Below, one piece after another: positions 1-12,100 of a stretch of DNA of 64,000 nucleotides. The translations under genes and the position numbers were made by a program. This DNA is from Lepisosteus oculatus (taxonomy: Eukaryota > Chordata > Actinopteri > Semionotiformes > Lepisosteidae), in assembly GCF_040954835.1 (NCBI RefSeq), contig NC_090698.1:23619501-23683500 (forward strand). Reading direction: 5' to 3'. The notes beneath the pieces are model-generated. The model did no database searches. It was given only the letters and a program-made list of their open reading frames with translations, and was not told where the DNA came from. The number at the start of each line of letters is the position of its first letter. Position 1 is the stretch's first letter.

Positions 1-103
1 TACCTGTAAAGCGCTTTGAGTGGAGTGTCCAGAAAAGCGCTTTATAAGTGTAAGCAATTATTATTACTATTATTATTACTATTATCATCATCATCATCAT
101 CCT
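1..103 (+). mobile_element. 3' tail of a 5S-derived SINE plus trinucleotide microsatellite
   Basis: Starts inside the tail: TGTAAAGCGCTTTGAGTGG, then aaaagcgctttataagtgtaagc, then (ATT/ATC)n. Nearly identical to the SINE tail at 52620-52690. The body is outside the window. Confidence 0.75.
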
Positions 104-109
104 AGGACT

Positions 110-1000
110 GTATATGTTCTGACAGAAAATGGGAAATACTAAAAGCTTGTTGTAGAACACAGAAGTTGAAAATGAAGCAATTTGGATCACTGCTCATTTG
201 ATAGTTGAGTTCCTATGCAAACGTTTAGAAGTGTCTGGAGTCTGTTACAGAAACTCTCAACTCCTTGGGTAAAGAAGTGTTTTCTATTCTGTATCTGAAA
301 TGAATTCCCTCACAAGTTTTAAACTGTGAATCAATGGCATTGTTTTCCTTCTAAGCATGAAATAGTTACCTGCATAGATCTTATCTGTATCCCTAAGGGT
401 CTTGTATACTTGATTCAAATCTTCAAAAATTAATCTCCTTTATTCTAGATCCAAGAAATTTAGCTCCCTTAACCTGTCTATACAAGACATCTATATTTTA
501 GTATTGAAACCAAAACTGAACACACTAGTTTACTAACTCCCCAATAAATTAAAATGACATTCTATTGCAAAAAAGAATATAAATGAACACCCAGATATTT
601 ACACCTACACCATGTATAGTGTATGTTACCACTGCCATTGTGGATTGTTTTACACTTTTCAATGTCAATCTGCATATTTAAAGAGATGAATAAATCAGGA
701 AGAGCTATGGCACCAAAACAAATCCTTTTGGCACACCATTGTGTTCTTGTGCCAGGTAGTCATCATTCCCTTTAACAGGAAGCAAAGCACTGTTTCTAAT
801 TTAGTAACCAGTTCTTGATCCCTGTGCATGCATTTCTTTGGATTCCTAAAGCTTTTAATCAGAGAATCAACCTTTTATGAGAGACCTTCTAGAAAAAATT
901 CTAGAAGTCAAAATATGCTATACCCTATGCTTTAGTTTTACCTAGAATTCTGTTGCTTGCTTAAACCAGATTTAAAAGGTCTTCACACAGATAAGGACGG
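110..1000 (-). mobile_element. CR1-like LINE remnant (reverse transcriptase to 3' end)
   Basis: On the minus strand, around 690-740, a degraded frame reads GVPKGFVLVP.LFLIY, the counterpart of the conserved GVPQGSVLGPLLF motif of LINE reverse transcriptase. Further downstream (lower coordinates) the sequence resembles the usual C-terminal and 3' parts of fish CR1-like elements (ATGCTTAGAAGGAAAACAA, CACTTCTTTACCCAAGGAG). Stops and frameshifts throughout; inactive. The clade assignment is by recall, not alignment. Confidence 0.6.
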
Positions 1001-1965
1001 GTTTTGTGATGAAACCCTCAAAGAAAGTGGCATCACTATGTGAAGGTAATAAGGATTATGTCAAGACCACAGTAAATTCTCTTCTAATAAACAACATGAT
1101 TCCATAAGTCACATAGCTTGAACTAACGTAGAAAGACAATGTGAATTTGATCCCCCATCCTCCACAACAGAAAGCCAAACTTCACCAGATGGCAAGAAAG
1201 CAAATCCTCTTATACCCCAGGAGAAGCCTTGTGTGTTAACCAACTCACATTTTAGAATTTATTTTCAAAACATGCCTCAAACCTTTTCATTGATTGACGT
1301 CCTTTATAAATCATAATATGTGGCAGTTTGGCATGATCTAAACACTTATTTACCTTCTTAGGACTGTGATCAACATTCTTTGAACAGACCACATGAGAAC
1401 ACAAGAATATTAAATAAGGCTCTGTAGCATTTCCAGAGACAAAAGCTTAGCGTTTTTTAGGAAGTACAAGACTGAGCCCCACATCAGAGAAATCACTGAT
1501 GGAACTTGCCAGCAGGCAGGCTGAAAAACTGTGAAGTAGAACGCTTTTGTTTTTCACTGTGGTTTTGACATTACAGCCCCACACTATGTTTCTACATTAA
1601 CTCCACCAACAACATGGTGAATCTTAAATGTTATGCACAAACTTAGAAGCACCACCAGACCTGATTTGTTTGATATCCTATTGCTGTTCATATATTTTAC
1701 TTATTAATGCTTGTGTTAAAAAAACTGTGCCAGAGGTAAAGCAAGGTTAGAGGATTGTTGTCAAAGCCTTCCTTCAACGGTCCTTCACTTTCCATTTTAC
1801 CTTAATACCTGAGGAATCCCAGGAAAATTGATCCTGCTTACGTTTTTGTTATATTTTTTATTTGAAAACAACTAATTACAAGACATACAAAAACAAATGG
1901 ATATCATCTTGAACCCAGGTGCCAACCTGCATGAGACTGTAAGGACTACAGAAGCCCACTCTTAC

Positions 1966-2077
1966 CTGCGTTGTGCATGTTGTTGATCTGCGCGGGAGGC
2001 CGTGACCCCTGGGGTGGGGCACAGACGGAGGTCCGGGGTGTGGCGTTGTTCCCATAGCCTCCGTTCTGCTCCAGCAG
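1966..2077 (-). CDS. gak: GAK exon 10 (last exon in the window)
   Basis: 112 nt encoding residues 330-366 plus one base. It opens with the conserved LLEQNGGYG and continues into a low-complexity Pro/Asn-rich linker that is poorly conserved with mammals. Donor AACGCAG/gtaaga. No later GAK exon was found between 1 and 1965. Confidence 0.93.
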
Positions 2078-5000
2078 CTGCAACGATTCATAGCCATTGT
2101 AAGAGGGCTTCCAAAAATAGGTGCTAAGGAGACTCATGGGAGATTCCAGACATTCACGTTTTTTTAAAAAAAAACAACCTTTGGTTTGCTCTAAGGCCGT
2201 GTCTTTTTTTACAATATTATGCTCTCTTCGCACATAGCGCTTGCTCGTCTGCCTCCAGGGGAGGTGCAGTGAAGCTAGCCTTCTTTAATCAGACTTCTGG
2301 TCCAACTGTCTTCCTTACTTCTTATAACCAACTTGACCGTGTCTTCTCTCAGGAAGGTAAGCTCATTCGCCCACTCGTGAAGACCAGATTAACCCAGATC
2401 ATCTCCCTAATTCTGCTCTCACACACACAGTAGAAGGCGCACCATCCTGAGACAGGAGAATGCTTTGCTGTGATAGAAAAATGTAAGACCGTGCACTCTC
2501 GTCCAGGCAGAGGACAAGGATGCGAAGCCTTCAGTCACAATTGCATGAGATCACCAAGCATTATGTCAGAGGTTTCAGCGCATCCTTAAAGAGATAAGAA
2601 TTCCTTTGTTGCAGAGGGAAAATAAAACAGAGCAGCCATGAATAGGGCTACTGACTTCTTAGAATGCAAGAATGCCAGATTTGCATTCGGGGGTGGACAT
2701 CTTTTTGTTTTCAGAATGTTAGTGACGCTAAAGAAACGGGGCCACGGATGTTCGAAAACAAGGCCATTTATATGAAGTGGGGGAAAAAAATCAAACATTT
2801 CAATAATTTGATCTTTACAATGGAAATCGCCGAGAAGTATGCATGAGATTGACAAAAAACATGCATCCAGTCCAAACATCTGGAAGAAAGAGCGATCTAC
2901 TGCTTCTGCAGAATTCAAACAAGCAAAAAGTTAGCACCTTAAAGAGAAACAAATGCATTTTTAGCCATTTTAAAAGAACGCTCTTTTAAAGTATTTTGGA
3001 CTAGATGAAAATTATGAAAGCTATTCCTTGCAAGTTTCAGCTATCTCACTTTGCACTTATTTGCAGAAGACAAAGGCCATAAAAACATAAAAGATCAGCT
3101 TCTCTTTATTCTACCATTTGACTGAAGTGTTCAGTGGTTTCTCACTAAATTAGTAAGCAAGCAGTAGTTCAGTCTTCTATGAGCTCACTCTGAGCTCAAC
3201 GATCAAATATTGTAACACGCAGTGTAGACAGTAGTCAGCAAACTAAACAGGTTTCACAGCCAGATTGAGTTTCCAGCAGAAATGCTAATCACCTCCCTTG
3301 AGCAAAGGGTAGAAAAATTAACCTTTCAAAACCATGCTACATTTAATCCAGGATCTTTGGAAATCTAGGATTCCTCTGGAGATAAAAATAAACAGCAATA
3401 ACTATCAAATCATAGTCACAGAGTCATAGAGACTCAGAGTCCCCTCACACAGATTGTGAATACCTGTAAAAAAACATGAACAGTCCAAAATTAAGAACTC
3501 TAATAAATACTGTGCTGGTACTTTAGTCATGTACACTCTTCACCTCCGTGTACATAAAATTGTAATTATAAGCAGAATACTGGAAACAAATACTTCAGGT
3601 CAGCCATTACCTATTCCTCACTTATAATCTTTTAAGAACAATACTTTGGACTCTCTTATACCACAGTATATTCCTCAGTCTTGTGTGTGCTAGTTAAAAC
3701 AAGTCACCCTGCAAAATATTGAAGATGTAGCAATGCTTTACTTGAATGAGACGATCAAATACTGTCGTGACTCATTGTCACACTACACAAAATGATATGC
3801 ATACTTCTTTCCAACCATTTGTGCAAATGACATTTCAGACACACAATTATTCAGAATGGTTCATAATGAGACACAGTTTCAGCTCAAAGCTAAGAGCAGA
3901 ACTCCAGGTAGAGAGAAGCAAGGTAAAAATGGGAAACAATGAGTGATAAGAGGCGATGTATGAAAAAGAGTTAGCTGTTTATGTTGATATGATGAAAAAT
4001 GCCACTGAAGCCTGACAAGGACTTTCTGCAGATGTAGCTCTACAACAGTGGTCCTGGTATGTTTCTGTAACAATTAGTCTGCTATATGATTTTTATGCAT
4101 GCTGTTTTATTGGGTTGTATATTTGTTGTGTAGTTTTTACGAAGGTGTTTTTCTAACTCATTCAAGTAAACTTTTGTTTGGTGAAAAAGCAAAAAAATGT
4201 CAACAGATTTGTACCAGAACAGAAAAGTAAAAGATTTCTAGGGGGACAGCAGTCTGTGACATTACTGAAAGAATGAAGAAATTAGAATGATAATTTGCTG
4301 GAAACAGCAATCAGAATGGATCGACACTGGTTACACTAAGAACAAAGAGCAGTACAGAATTGCTTCACTGAAGATGAAGAGAGACATGGATCTGAAGACA
4401 TGAATGAGTGAAGGGGTGAAAGGGTGAACTGAAAAGAGCTCTTAATGATAAAGATGCTGAAACAAACACTGGATTCATGCTATACACTATGAACAGAATA
4501 CACTCATATGTTTCTGACTCTTATTTTATGACTGTTTTACAAGGTATAAGCACAATAATAGGCAAATTAAATAATGAACCTGACACTCAGAAGTGCAGAA
4601 CACAGGGAACACACAGGGAGGGCACTCAAATTAATCAGTTTTCAAAATGTAGTGGGCTGATTTTAAGAAGAAACAACAGACTTTACCTCAGTGATGGGAG
4701 ACTTAGGGTTGACATTTCTGACAGCAGAGATCTCTTGCAGCTGGTTCACCAATTCTGTGATCGGCAGTCTGTCTTCAGGGTTAACCTTTAACATAGATCC
4801 TAGAACAGAAGAAAAAAGCCTTATTCTACTCCTATTCTACTTCTATGCTGATGATACTCAAATCTATATCCATACCAAACCTGACTCTGATGTGGCTGGC
4901 CCTATTCTCATTAATTGCATCTGTGACATAAAAACCTGGATGACTCAAAATGTCCTTAATCTAAACTGTGACAAGACTGAAGTCATGCTTATTGGCACCT

Positions 5001-8000
5001 TCCAATAAAGCCAGTGCTACAACCCTATCTGTGGATTGTACTGTTCTTGAGCTTCAGTCAAAAATGAAAAACTTGGGGGTGAAATTTGATTTTGGCTTGA
5101 CATGTGCAACACAGTCAAAACATCATTCTTGCACCTCAGAAATATCGCCGGACTTCGTCCTATGTTACTGCTAACTGTTGCTGAAAAGCTGATCAACTCA
5201 TTTGTCTTCTCCCAAATTGACTAATGTAACGCTCTACTCACTGGGGTTTCTAAATCCTGATTAAACAAACTTCAGTATGTCCAAAATCTGGCAGCCAGAA
5301 TCCTGATTAGGTCTAGTGCAAGTGATCACATTACTTCTATCCTGGAGTCCTTCTACTGGCTTCCTGTCAGATTTTATGTTCAAAATCTTCATGCTCACCT
5401 ATAATGCTCTGCATGGCTTGGCACCTCAGTACCTGTCTGAGCTACTATCGCCCTACTCTCCACCTTGCAACCTTCACTGCTCTAATTCTGGTCTCTTAAC
5501 TGTTCCCCAAGCCCGTCTACACTCTACGGGTGACAGGGCCTTCTGTTATGCCCCAGAGCTCTGAAACTCTATCCCTAAGGATATCAGAGAGTCACCTTCC
5601 CTAAGCTCTTTCAAATCTGCACTCAACACGTTCTTTTTTAAAACAGCCTTTACTTTACTTGTTCCGTTATATATCCCTTTTCCCCCACCTTATTCAGTAC
5701 TCCCTACTATCTACTGTCTCCACTCATTGTGTATATCTTGCGTATTTTTTTGTTAATTGTTGTCATTCTGTAAAGCGCTTTGAGAAGCCACCTTTAAAGG
5801 CACTATATAAAATAAAGTTTATTATTGTAAGTTGATTATTATTAAATGAAATTATAAAGATTACTACACAGTGACAATTGCTAGGAAACGTATTTTCCTT
5901 TTCACAATGTGGGGCAATGGTAAAGTATAACCACTTGTGAAAGTATAGTGAGGTCATAAATACCTTATTGGTAGTTTTTGGATCATGACTCACAGCTACA
6001 GTAAACTGTGGAGCAGTGTGGCACTACAACAATTCTTGCATCTTGTGAGTAACTATTGTGTCAAGACACTTCCAATGAGAGACCGCAAATACTTACGAAT
6101 GAGGTCGTGAAAGACAGTATACTTGGTGTCATTCTGTGGAATGGCGTATTTCCCATTGACTATCTGAAGCTTTGCTCCTTCTTCGAATGGGTGCTGTTTA
6201 AAGCACAGCAAGAAAAGAATGCAGCCCAGGGCCTGGCAATCAAAAAAAATCCCAATAAATAAAAATTGTATTCCACAAAAATAATTCACACAAATGTGAG
6301 ATTTCAAAATAAAGTGAGGCATGAAAGATCAGCAATCAAAATAAGTCATTTAATGTTATTAATTTAATGTGCTTTTCTTTCTTAAAATTTCGAATCACCA
6401 ATTATTTTTGTCATAATTCCACTCAGGATATGCCAGCTATGTGTTTTTGACACCTTAGCTCTTTCTTAACTCCATGTGCCCAAGTGGTACAGAGGCATAT
6501 AGCAGTATTCTCAGTTGACAAACAAAGCAGGGCATAATTGGTGAAAAGGTTTGTACCTCTTTTAAAATGTTCTATCCGCAACGAAGATGCAAGCAGCTAA
6601 GAAAATGAACATACATCAATAGTACGAAGATTAGTAGCCTGTGCTTTTGATTCACCATAAGCAAGCTCTGTATTCTTCACTTACCCAAATGTCTTGCTTT
6701 TCATTGATGGGGTAATTTGAATACAGGTCTATCATTTCAGGTGTTCTATATGCAGGCGTAGTGTTTCGTGTTATCTGCAATATAAGGAAATCAAGGTAAG
6801 GTAAAACACCCTCTCTCCAGCCACAAGGTGGAGCTGACAAGCCATCTCAACTTCCAGCCATCTCAAACATTCTGACAGGGGGGCCGGTAAAGCTCTTAAG
6901 ATCAGTAGTAATCACTGAATGAACTTAAGGCACAGAAAGCAGAATATAAAAACGTAACTGAAAAATATGTATTTCCTGAAGGTCATGAAGCTATAAACAG
7001 ACTTTAACATGTTGTGAAATTTAATAATGAGATTCTAGTTCTCACCTAACGCTGTCTTAACTGCTCTGTCACTTATCTCTCCCTGTACACCCTCTCGCTC
7101 TCCCCAAGAACTTTTTACTCCAGTAGTCTGCTTGGCTCTTGTGTTTCTCCGTCAGTTTTGTGGACCCTTCATGGTCATTTTATTGATATTCCCCAAACCC
7201 ACAAAGTAGCTATTTGCACTTATTCTTAAAGGTTGATTTTAGAATTTGGCAAGTCACCATAAGGGCCCATTGAAAACCAAAATATAATAATGTGAGCTCC
7301 CATTAGTGATGGATTTCTTTTTTTGCATTTGGTGTTGTCCTTTGTCCTTGTAGACCATCAAGACAATTTTCAGAAAGAAATGAGCCTGCAATCACACACT
7401 TAAGCGAAGGAGGGTCTTGTCACTACCCCGGCTGTGTGCTACACAGGCAATGACAAGAAAAGGAACACAAACCTCATCTTCAACCATGGATCTCTTCTGG
7501 GCTGACCAGGTATAGTCCGGGTAGTGTGCAATGGTGGTGGCACTGCCAAAATCGCAGAGTTTAATCGTTCCCTGCTGACTGATGAGAAGGTTCTCACTCT
7601 GGAATAGGAGAGTAAAATTACCCTGATTATTTCTTCAGCTCTAAAGGACAGATATCTTTCCAAAAGCCCACTTGAAGCCTATCCCAGCAAGCAAGGGGCA
7701 CAAGGCAGGGTACACCCTCGACAGGACGTCAGTCCATTGCCAGACAGACACATACACACACACACCAGAGCCAATTTGCTCATAAGCCAGTTGTAGCGGT
7801 GAGGCTTATTAATAAGAAAGAATTAAGTGTTCTGAGCCTTCCCAAATGAGGCCCCATTTCTCTGTTCATCTCTGTGGTGCAGCCACAGAGAAACTATTCA
7901 TGCAGGCTGATTTAAGGTTCCTTTGATAAGGTTTCCTAGGACAGCTCCCAAAGGGGGATGCACTTAGCTAAGCCTGGCTATCATGATCAATGGTCATCCA

Positions 8001-9085
8001 TCGGTGCCTATCTGTCTAGGGAGTGCCAGTTGGACATCTGGACTTCATTCCTAAGTGTCAGGAGTAAGTGACTCATATCTCACCTTGATCAACCAATCAG
8101 GGACTGGTAGGGCCGAGTAACCCACGTGGGACTCTGATGCCCATGGAACTTTCAGCCAATCAACGAGCTGAAGTTCCTCCAGGTAAAAACAGGCAACAGA
8201 GAGAGCCTGAGAGATTCAGTAAGATTCAGAAGGGATTCAGGAGAATTCTGTGGACAATTCTAAAGGGAATTCAAAGGAGAATTCCAGGCCAGGACGGCCC
8301 AGGAGCAGAAGGCTCCCAAGGGCAGGACATTCTCGCAGCGCGCCTCCTGACCATCCTGAGACTCAGCCCGGATAACCACAGAACAGCCAGTGTGTCCGAG
8401 TGCCAGAACTTTCCTTTGTTCTAAGAGTCGAGAGCGGAGGTTGCCAGAGAGTAACCAGAGGATCAACCCGAGGTTAGCACCAGCAGCAGGCCTCGTGAAC
8501 AGGTCGGAACTGTGGACAGCTGAATCACTATTCAGAACTAGCTCTTCATCAGGAACGAACCGGTCCTCTTCCTGACTTGCTGGGAACCTCAGTCATCTTT
8601 TCTCCTGTGCACAAACTTTGCTAGTTAAAGCCAACACTAACTAGCCGGTCAGCGAGCATCTGCAGCGCACCGTCGCAAGTCGCAAAGCACAGCCTGGCAC
8701 CTAGCCAGAAAGCGCGGATTGGACAGCAACAAGCCTGCAACTGTTTCTTTGGCCCGCAGGAGATCTGAATCCCCAAAGATTGGATGAGTATTCAACTTCA
8801 ATGCATTACAGCTCGAGAATTCAATTGTTATCCCAACCAGTTGATATCAATTTAATTCCTAAGAGTTATGTACTTGTTTTGAGTATCTAATGTAGAAGTT
8901 ATAACCAAGTTCATTTACGAAACAGTCTAAATGAATGATATACTGAACGTATGTCCTCTTGATATATGTAACTCTTTGTAACTGATTGAATATATATCTT
9001 TTGTATTCTGATAACCCTCTCGATAAGATCTGTTAGGTTTATATGCATATTTTATGTATTAATAAATGTATCCTTGTGTATTAGT

Positions 9086-9117
<32 letters not shown>

Positions 9118-12100
9118 TGTTGTTTGAGTTATGTCGCATGGTTGGATTCTAAAGCCATCAAAAGAATCAATTTTGTGATTTACTGTTACAATTAATAATT
9201 GTCCCAGTAAATGCCCAAACCCTACAGAACTGGTGCCTTCAGAGAGCCACTACATTTACATTTTGGCTATGGCAACATTACACAGTTAACCAAGCAACAT
9301 GTTTTTGGGCAGTAGGTGAAAATAGGAGGACCTGGAGAAAACTGATGCAAACATGGGGAGAACATACATACTAGTCAGAGCACAAATAATGCTCAGTTTC
9401 TTGATTTGAATCTGTCATCCAAAGCCTCTCTAGTGTTCAGTCTCGGCAAAAGAGTAAATTAGTAATTAAGTATCTAGGTGAATTTTAAAACTGTCCTAAG
9501 ACCCTTGACTTAACATTATTGTTTTACAACTGATGAGAATGGTGTTTGCAAAACACTCTTTTTTGCACTTCCTGTCATTTCACATTGACTTTTTGTTCTA
9601 TTACAAACTGTCCTTTTCTTTCTCTTGTTCCTGCTTAGGTTGTCAATTTTATACCAATAACTATTCCTGGACAAAACCCTTCACCACGATGAACGAGAGG
9701 AAGGGACATAAGGACAAATCTGTGTTATGTACGCCTGACTGCACAATCTTACACATCTATTTTTTTCATAAATGTTTCATATAAAAAAAACATTTTTAAA
9801 AACAATTAACCCCTTAATAAAGCTTTAAGATGTTTTTTTAAAAGCTTGTTTAATTGGTTAAAAAATACCATGTTATGATATTTAAGATCAACACAAGATC
9901 CATGTAATAGAGGCTGTAATTTAGGTCAGTGCCTGTACCAGGTTGTGACGTTTTCGGTTTTCAGAGCTCTTGCCAATAATCTAAGCACTGTATCCTTAAT
10001 TTTCCTGCAGAAGAAAATGTGCAGAGTGTCTTCCTGCGACTTAGGAGAAATTGTTAGATATTATAGTCAAGTTTTGGACTGGCAGCAGAGCTCCTCGGCT
10101 CCTCTGCTTTATGGCGCCCCCTGGGGGGTGAGCTTCGCTTTACACCCAGACTATCATCTGTTCACATCAGGGCTAAACCAAAGGGATTTATTTCTCCATA
10201 TTACAGTATCTTAAGATGCTAGCAGAGGCTACGATTGGAAATAGGGACTTCAATGTTAAGGAGATCCTACCCTGTCCAAGAAGGCGGCGGGGGGGGTGGG
10301 GGCGAGAGAGACTGTGGGCATATTCTTACTTGTGTTTTGAGAGCTTCCAGAGGTTTCTTTAAGTCCTGGAAACAGTTCATTTCCTATTTTTCCATTACTC
10401 TAAACAGGTTAATTCCTGTTCATAATTAGTACTATTGCTGGATCATGACTAATCAGGGCCTCTCATAGCAGCAGAAACAAATCTAATAGCCTAGTCCAAC
10501 TATATATGAAAAGCTGCTTGTTCTTGATATCCATTATATGGAACAGAGATTAATAGCACACATGGCACTGGTGAGGGCACTGTGAAGGCTTGGAGAGCCA
10601 CTGCTGCCACAGTCAACGCCTCTTGCTTTGTTGCCGGGGGTCTCCTTTATAGCTGTTTGACTGTACAATAAACCCTTGGCTTAGCTTTGGATTTAATGGA
10701 CAAAATCTGCTAAAGGGGAATTTTGTCTGTTAAAACAGAAACACAACACTTATCCCACAGTAACGGCAGGCGAATTGCGTATATATGGCAGCTGTTTGCG
10801 TTTGGTATGCTATAATCATACAAAGTAAATTTAAAACACATGAAATAAAGGCAGAGGAACAAGTTTCATTATGTTAATTGCAATTGACAAAACACGTCAA
10901 AAGATTCAGAAAGCGTATGGTAATATATACTACATATTCTCATATAATAGTGTTTTTGGATTGAAAAAATTAATAGACATTGGACAAAATTTCCTTTCCT
11001 CTTATATTAGTCCATTATACCAAGGGTTTACTGTATTTCAGGGGTCCTAGAAACTTTGTAGGGGAGTAAGAAAGAGGGGGGGTGGGTGAGGCAAGTTTAT
11101 GTGGGGTGGTGAAAATGGCTATTTTTCTGTTGCATTTTATTGCGTGTAGGGAAATAAAAGAAAAAAAGTAATTGTAAACAGCAGGAGCAGCCCTCTCACC
11201 TTGAGGTCTCTGTGAATTATCGGCGGCTTCTGTTTGTGCATGTGTTGCACGGCGCGGCAGGTCTGATAAAAGACTTTTAACACGGTGTCACAAGACATTG
11301 GGCCTTTCACTTCCACCTTCTTGATGAAATCCACCAGCTGGCCTGTGAGGGAGACGTACACGCATTTTACCTCCATTAAGTCATCATTTACATGCCACTT
11401 CAACAGAGACTAAAACCGCCTTTCCTCCCTCCACTCCACAGTTGTGCACAATCATATTATCAGCTACTTCAGGAAGATTTTATGTCGCTTCTACATTTGA
11501 TACAAAAAAAACTAATCAGTTATTCTTATTTCAAACATTTTTGCTAAATAGCTGGACAAGTATTGTAGATAATTTCAAACATTCACATTTAAACTTTTAG
11601 CATGCTTGCAGAAAGTATGCAAATGCTATTCAACTAAAATGTAACTGACGTAAGAATCAGAGTCGTAGTCTGCTGATAACACAGCGTGCTGGACTCAAGC
11701 AATATCTGGTCCACAGATGAGGCTTTGAGCACGTACCTTGTGATCATCTAGCTCTTTTACTTTCCTTACAGTGACTGAAGGATAAAAAGTAGCACCATGA
11801 TGAAACATCGGTTAAGGGACGGTTATGGCAAAACCTCTTGACCCTTAGAGGAGATGCGAGCCAGCTGTCAGGCAATACAAACTGAGTGAAATTGACTGTA
11901 CCTTTACAGAGCTCAGTGAGGATGAGGAACTCAGCCTGCCCAGTGTCTGACTCCTCCTTCCCTATAGACGCAGCTGCACAGAACTGCACAATATTGGGGT
12001 GGCCTGAAAGCTTTTTCTGTGTACTAGCAGTGAAGGAAATTCACCTTTGGAGAGAAATAATTGATCAAAGCAAGAAACCAGTCAAACGAAAAATGAATGA

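Larger units (their letters stand above)
1..1965 (-). other. GAK intron 10 (5' part, truncated by the window edge)
   Basis: Non-coding. The first hundred bases are a SINE 3' tail with a TTA/ATC-rich microsatellite, followed by an antisense-to-plus CR1-like LINE fragment to about 1000. Nothing recognised from 1000 to 1965. Confidence 0.75.
7599..11199 (-). other. GAK intron 5
   Basis: 3.6 kb. It contains a minus-strand tRNA-type SINE (7670-7791 and 9283-9400) split by an LTR-like insertion (7792-9282), and a CTCF-like motif at 10113-10127. From 9400 to 11199 no gene was recognised. There is a G-rich stretch near 10287-10305. Confidence 0.7.

Noticed and set aside
8137..8575. Open frames of 61-95 codons within the LTR-like insert, possible gag-like protein
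   Set aside because: No zinc knuckle, protease or other retroelement signature. They lie within what appears to be LTR sequence whose higher GC lowers stop frequency.
10287..10305. G-quadruplex or switch-like G-rich element
   Set aside because: One short G-run with a single T interruption. Not enough separated G-tracts to claim a functional structure.
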